Shown: positions 51,221-51,297 of the stretch, piece after piece
Layout: each line of letters begins with the position of its first letter
Position numbering within the stretch: position 1 is the first letter of the stretch
Source of the DNA: Syntrophobacterales bacterium
Lineage (GTDB): Bacteria > Desulfobacterota > Syntrophia > Syntrophales > UBA2192
DNA length: 51,297 nucleotides
Assembly: GCA_018053845.1 (NCBI GenBank)
Contig: JAGPKU010000010.1
Coordinates: forward strand, 1 to 51,297
Reading direction: 5' to 3'
Position numbers and translations under genes: made by a program
Notes under the pieces: model-generated
What the model saw: only the letters and a program-made list of their open reading frames with translations
Database searches by the model: none
Told to the model about the DNA's origin: nothing

Positions 51221-51297
51221 TCAGCCGTAGATCTCGGGGTTGAGGCAGTCGGGGGGCCGCTCGCCCCGCAGCATCGCCAGCAGGTTTGTCGCGGCCT
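51221..51297 (-). CDS. D-isomer 2-hydroxyacid dehydrogenase family, last 24 residues (rest outside window)
   Basis: The visible minus-strand frame ends NLLAMLRGERPPDCLNPEIY plus one Gly. The Asn-Leu-Leu-x-x-Leu-x-Gly-Glu-x-Pro-Pro-x-x-Leu-Asn-Pro-Glu pattern is the usual C-terminus of glyoxylate reductase and phosphoglycerate dehydrogenase-like enzymes. Only the tail is seen, so the exact substrate cannot be given. Confidence 0.7.
   Translation of the reverse strand, partial: AATNLLAMLRGERPPDCLNPEIYG

Overview
The window is GC-rich (my estimate by eye is about 65 %) and looks like chromosome from a Gram-negative anaerobe, most probably Desulfobacterota (former Deltaproteobacteria, perhaps a syntroph or fatty/aromatic acid oxidiser). 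This rests on the mix of a sigma-54 activator with a -24/-12 promoter, a glutaconate-type CoA-transferase, acyl-CoA enzymes, a hydantoinase/HDAC pair and a large class III polyhydroxyalkanoate (PHA) cluster. No rRNA, tRNA, CRISPR array or transposase was seen. The taxon is an inference, not a sequence match.

Layout. 1-565: C-terminal part of an HMG-CoA lyase. 714-14324 (+): an envelope locus with a transglutaminase-like lipoprotein, a multi-span membrane protein, a 3098-residue secreted protein (Cys-rich, Ig/PKD-like, TPR-like, lipocalin-like and galactose-binding-like parts) and two small secreted proteins sharing a two-cysteine domain. 14437-15697 (-): a DUF2177/DUF1295 membrane pair. 16016-19508 (-): a carboxymuconolactone-decarboxylase-like protein, then an HDAC-family deacetylase with a C-terminal zinc knuckle translationally coupled to a hydantoinase/oxoprolinase protein. 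19835-21800 (+): CCA-adding enzyme and a YajD-like HNH protein. 22016-23799 (+): a two-subunit CoA-transferase operon with its own promoter and terminator. 23895-26964 (-): zinc ribbon, NAD+ synthetase, class II aldolase. 27139-30835 (+): a PAS sigma-54 activator, three 18-bp candidate activator sites, a sigma-54 promoter, and a small 4-TM protein plus sodium:solute symporter. 30978-31889: a divergent 3-hydroxyacyl-CoA dehydrogenase. 32004-35927: a PH-like membrane protein, an unusual fusion of solute-binding domain, degenerate histidine kinase and permuted papain-like domain, and a frameshifted HPP-family gene.

36026-48571 is devoted to PHA storage. An eight-gene minus-strand operon runs from a sigma-70 promoter at 45635 to a terminator at 39063: two phasins, a large PhaC-like synthase, a PhaE-like protein, class III PhaE and PhaC, a tandem-GAF protein and a MaoC/PhaJ-type hydratase. 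Beside it are a PhaZ depolymerase, a third phasin, the divergently transcribed repressor PhaR, and a further PhaC homologue with a methyltransferase gene upstream. Both phasin promoters have the same design: TTGACA, 17-bp spacer, and a perfect 15-bp palindrome TGTTGC-N3-GCAACA six to seven bases upstream of the -35 box. PhaR is the obvious candidate regulator.

The right end holds a RidA protein, a lytic transglycosylase, a YgjP-like metallopeptidase and the last residues of a D-2-hydroxyacid dehydrogenase. Several intergenic gaps carry short arrays of a degenerate seven-base unit, NNGCCNN. The strongest candidates for something new are the kinase-like fusion at 32905-35265, the matched phasin operators, the three activator sites in the symporter control region, and the 714-14324 envelope locus.
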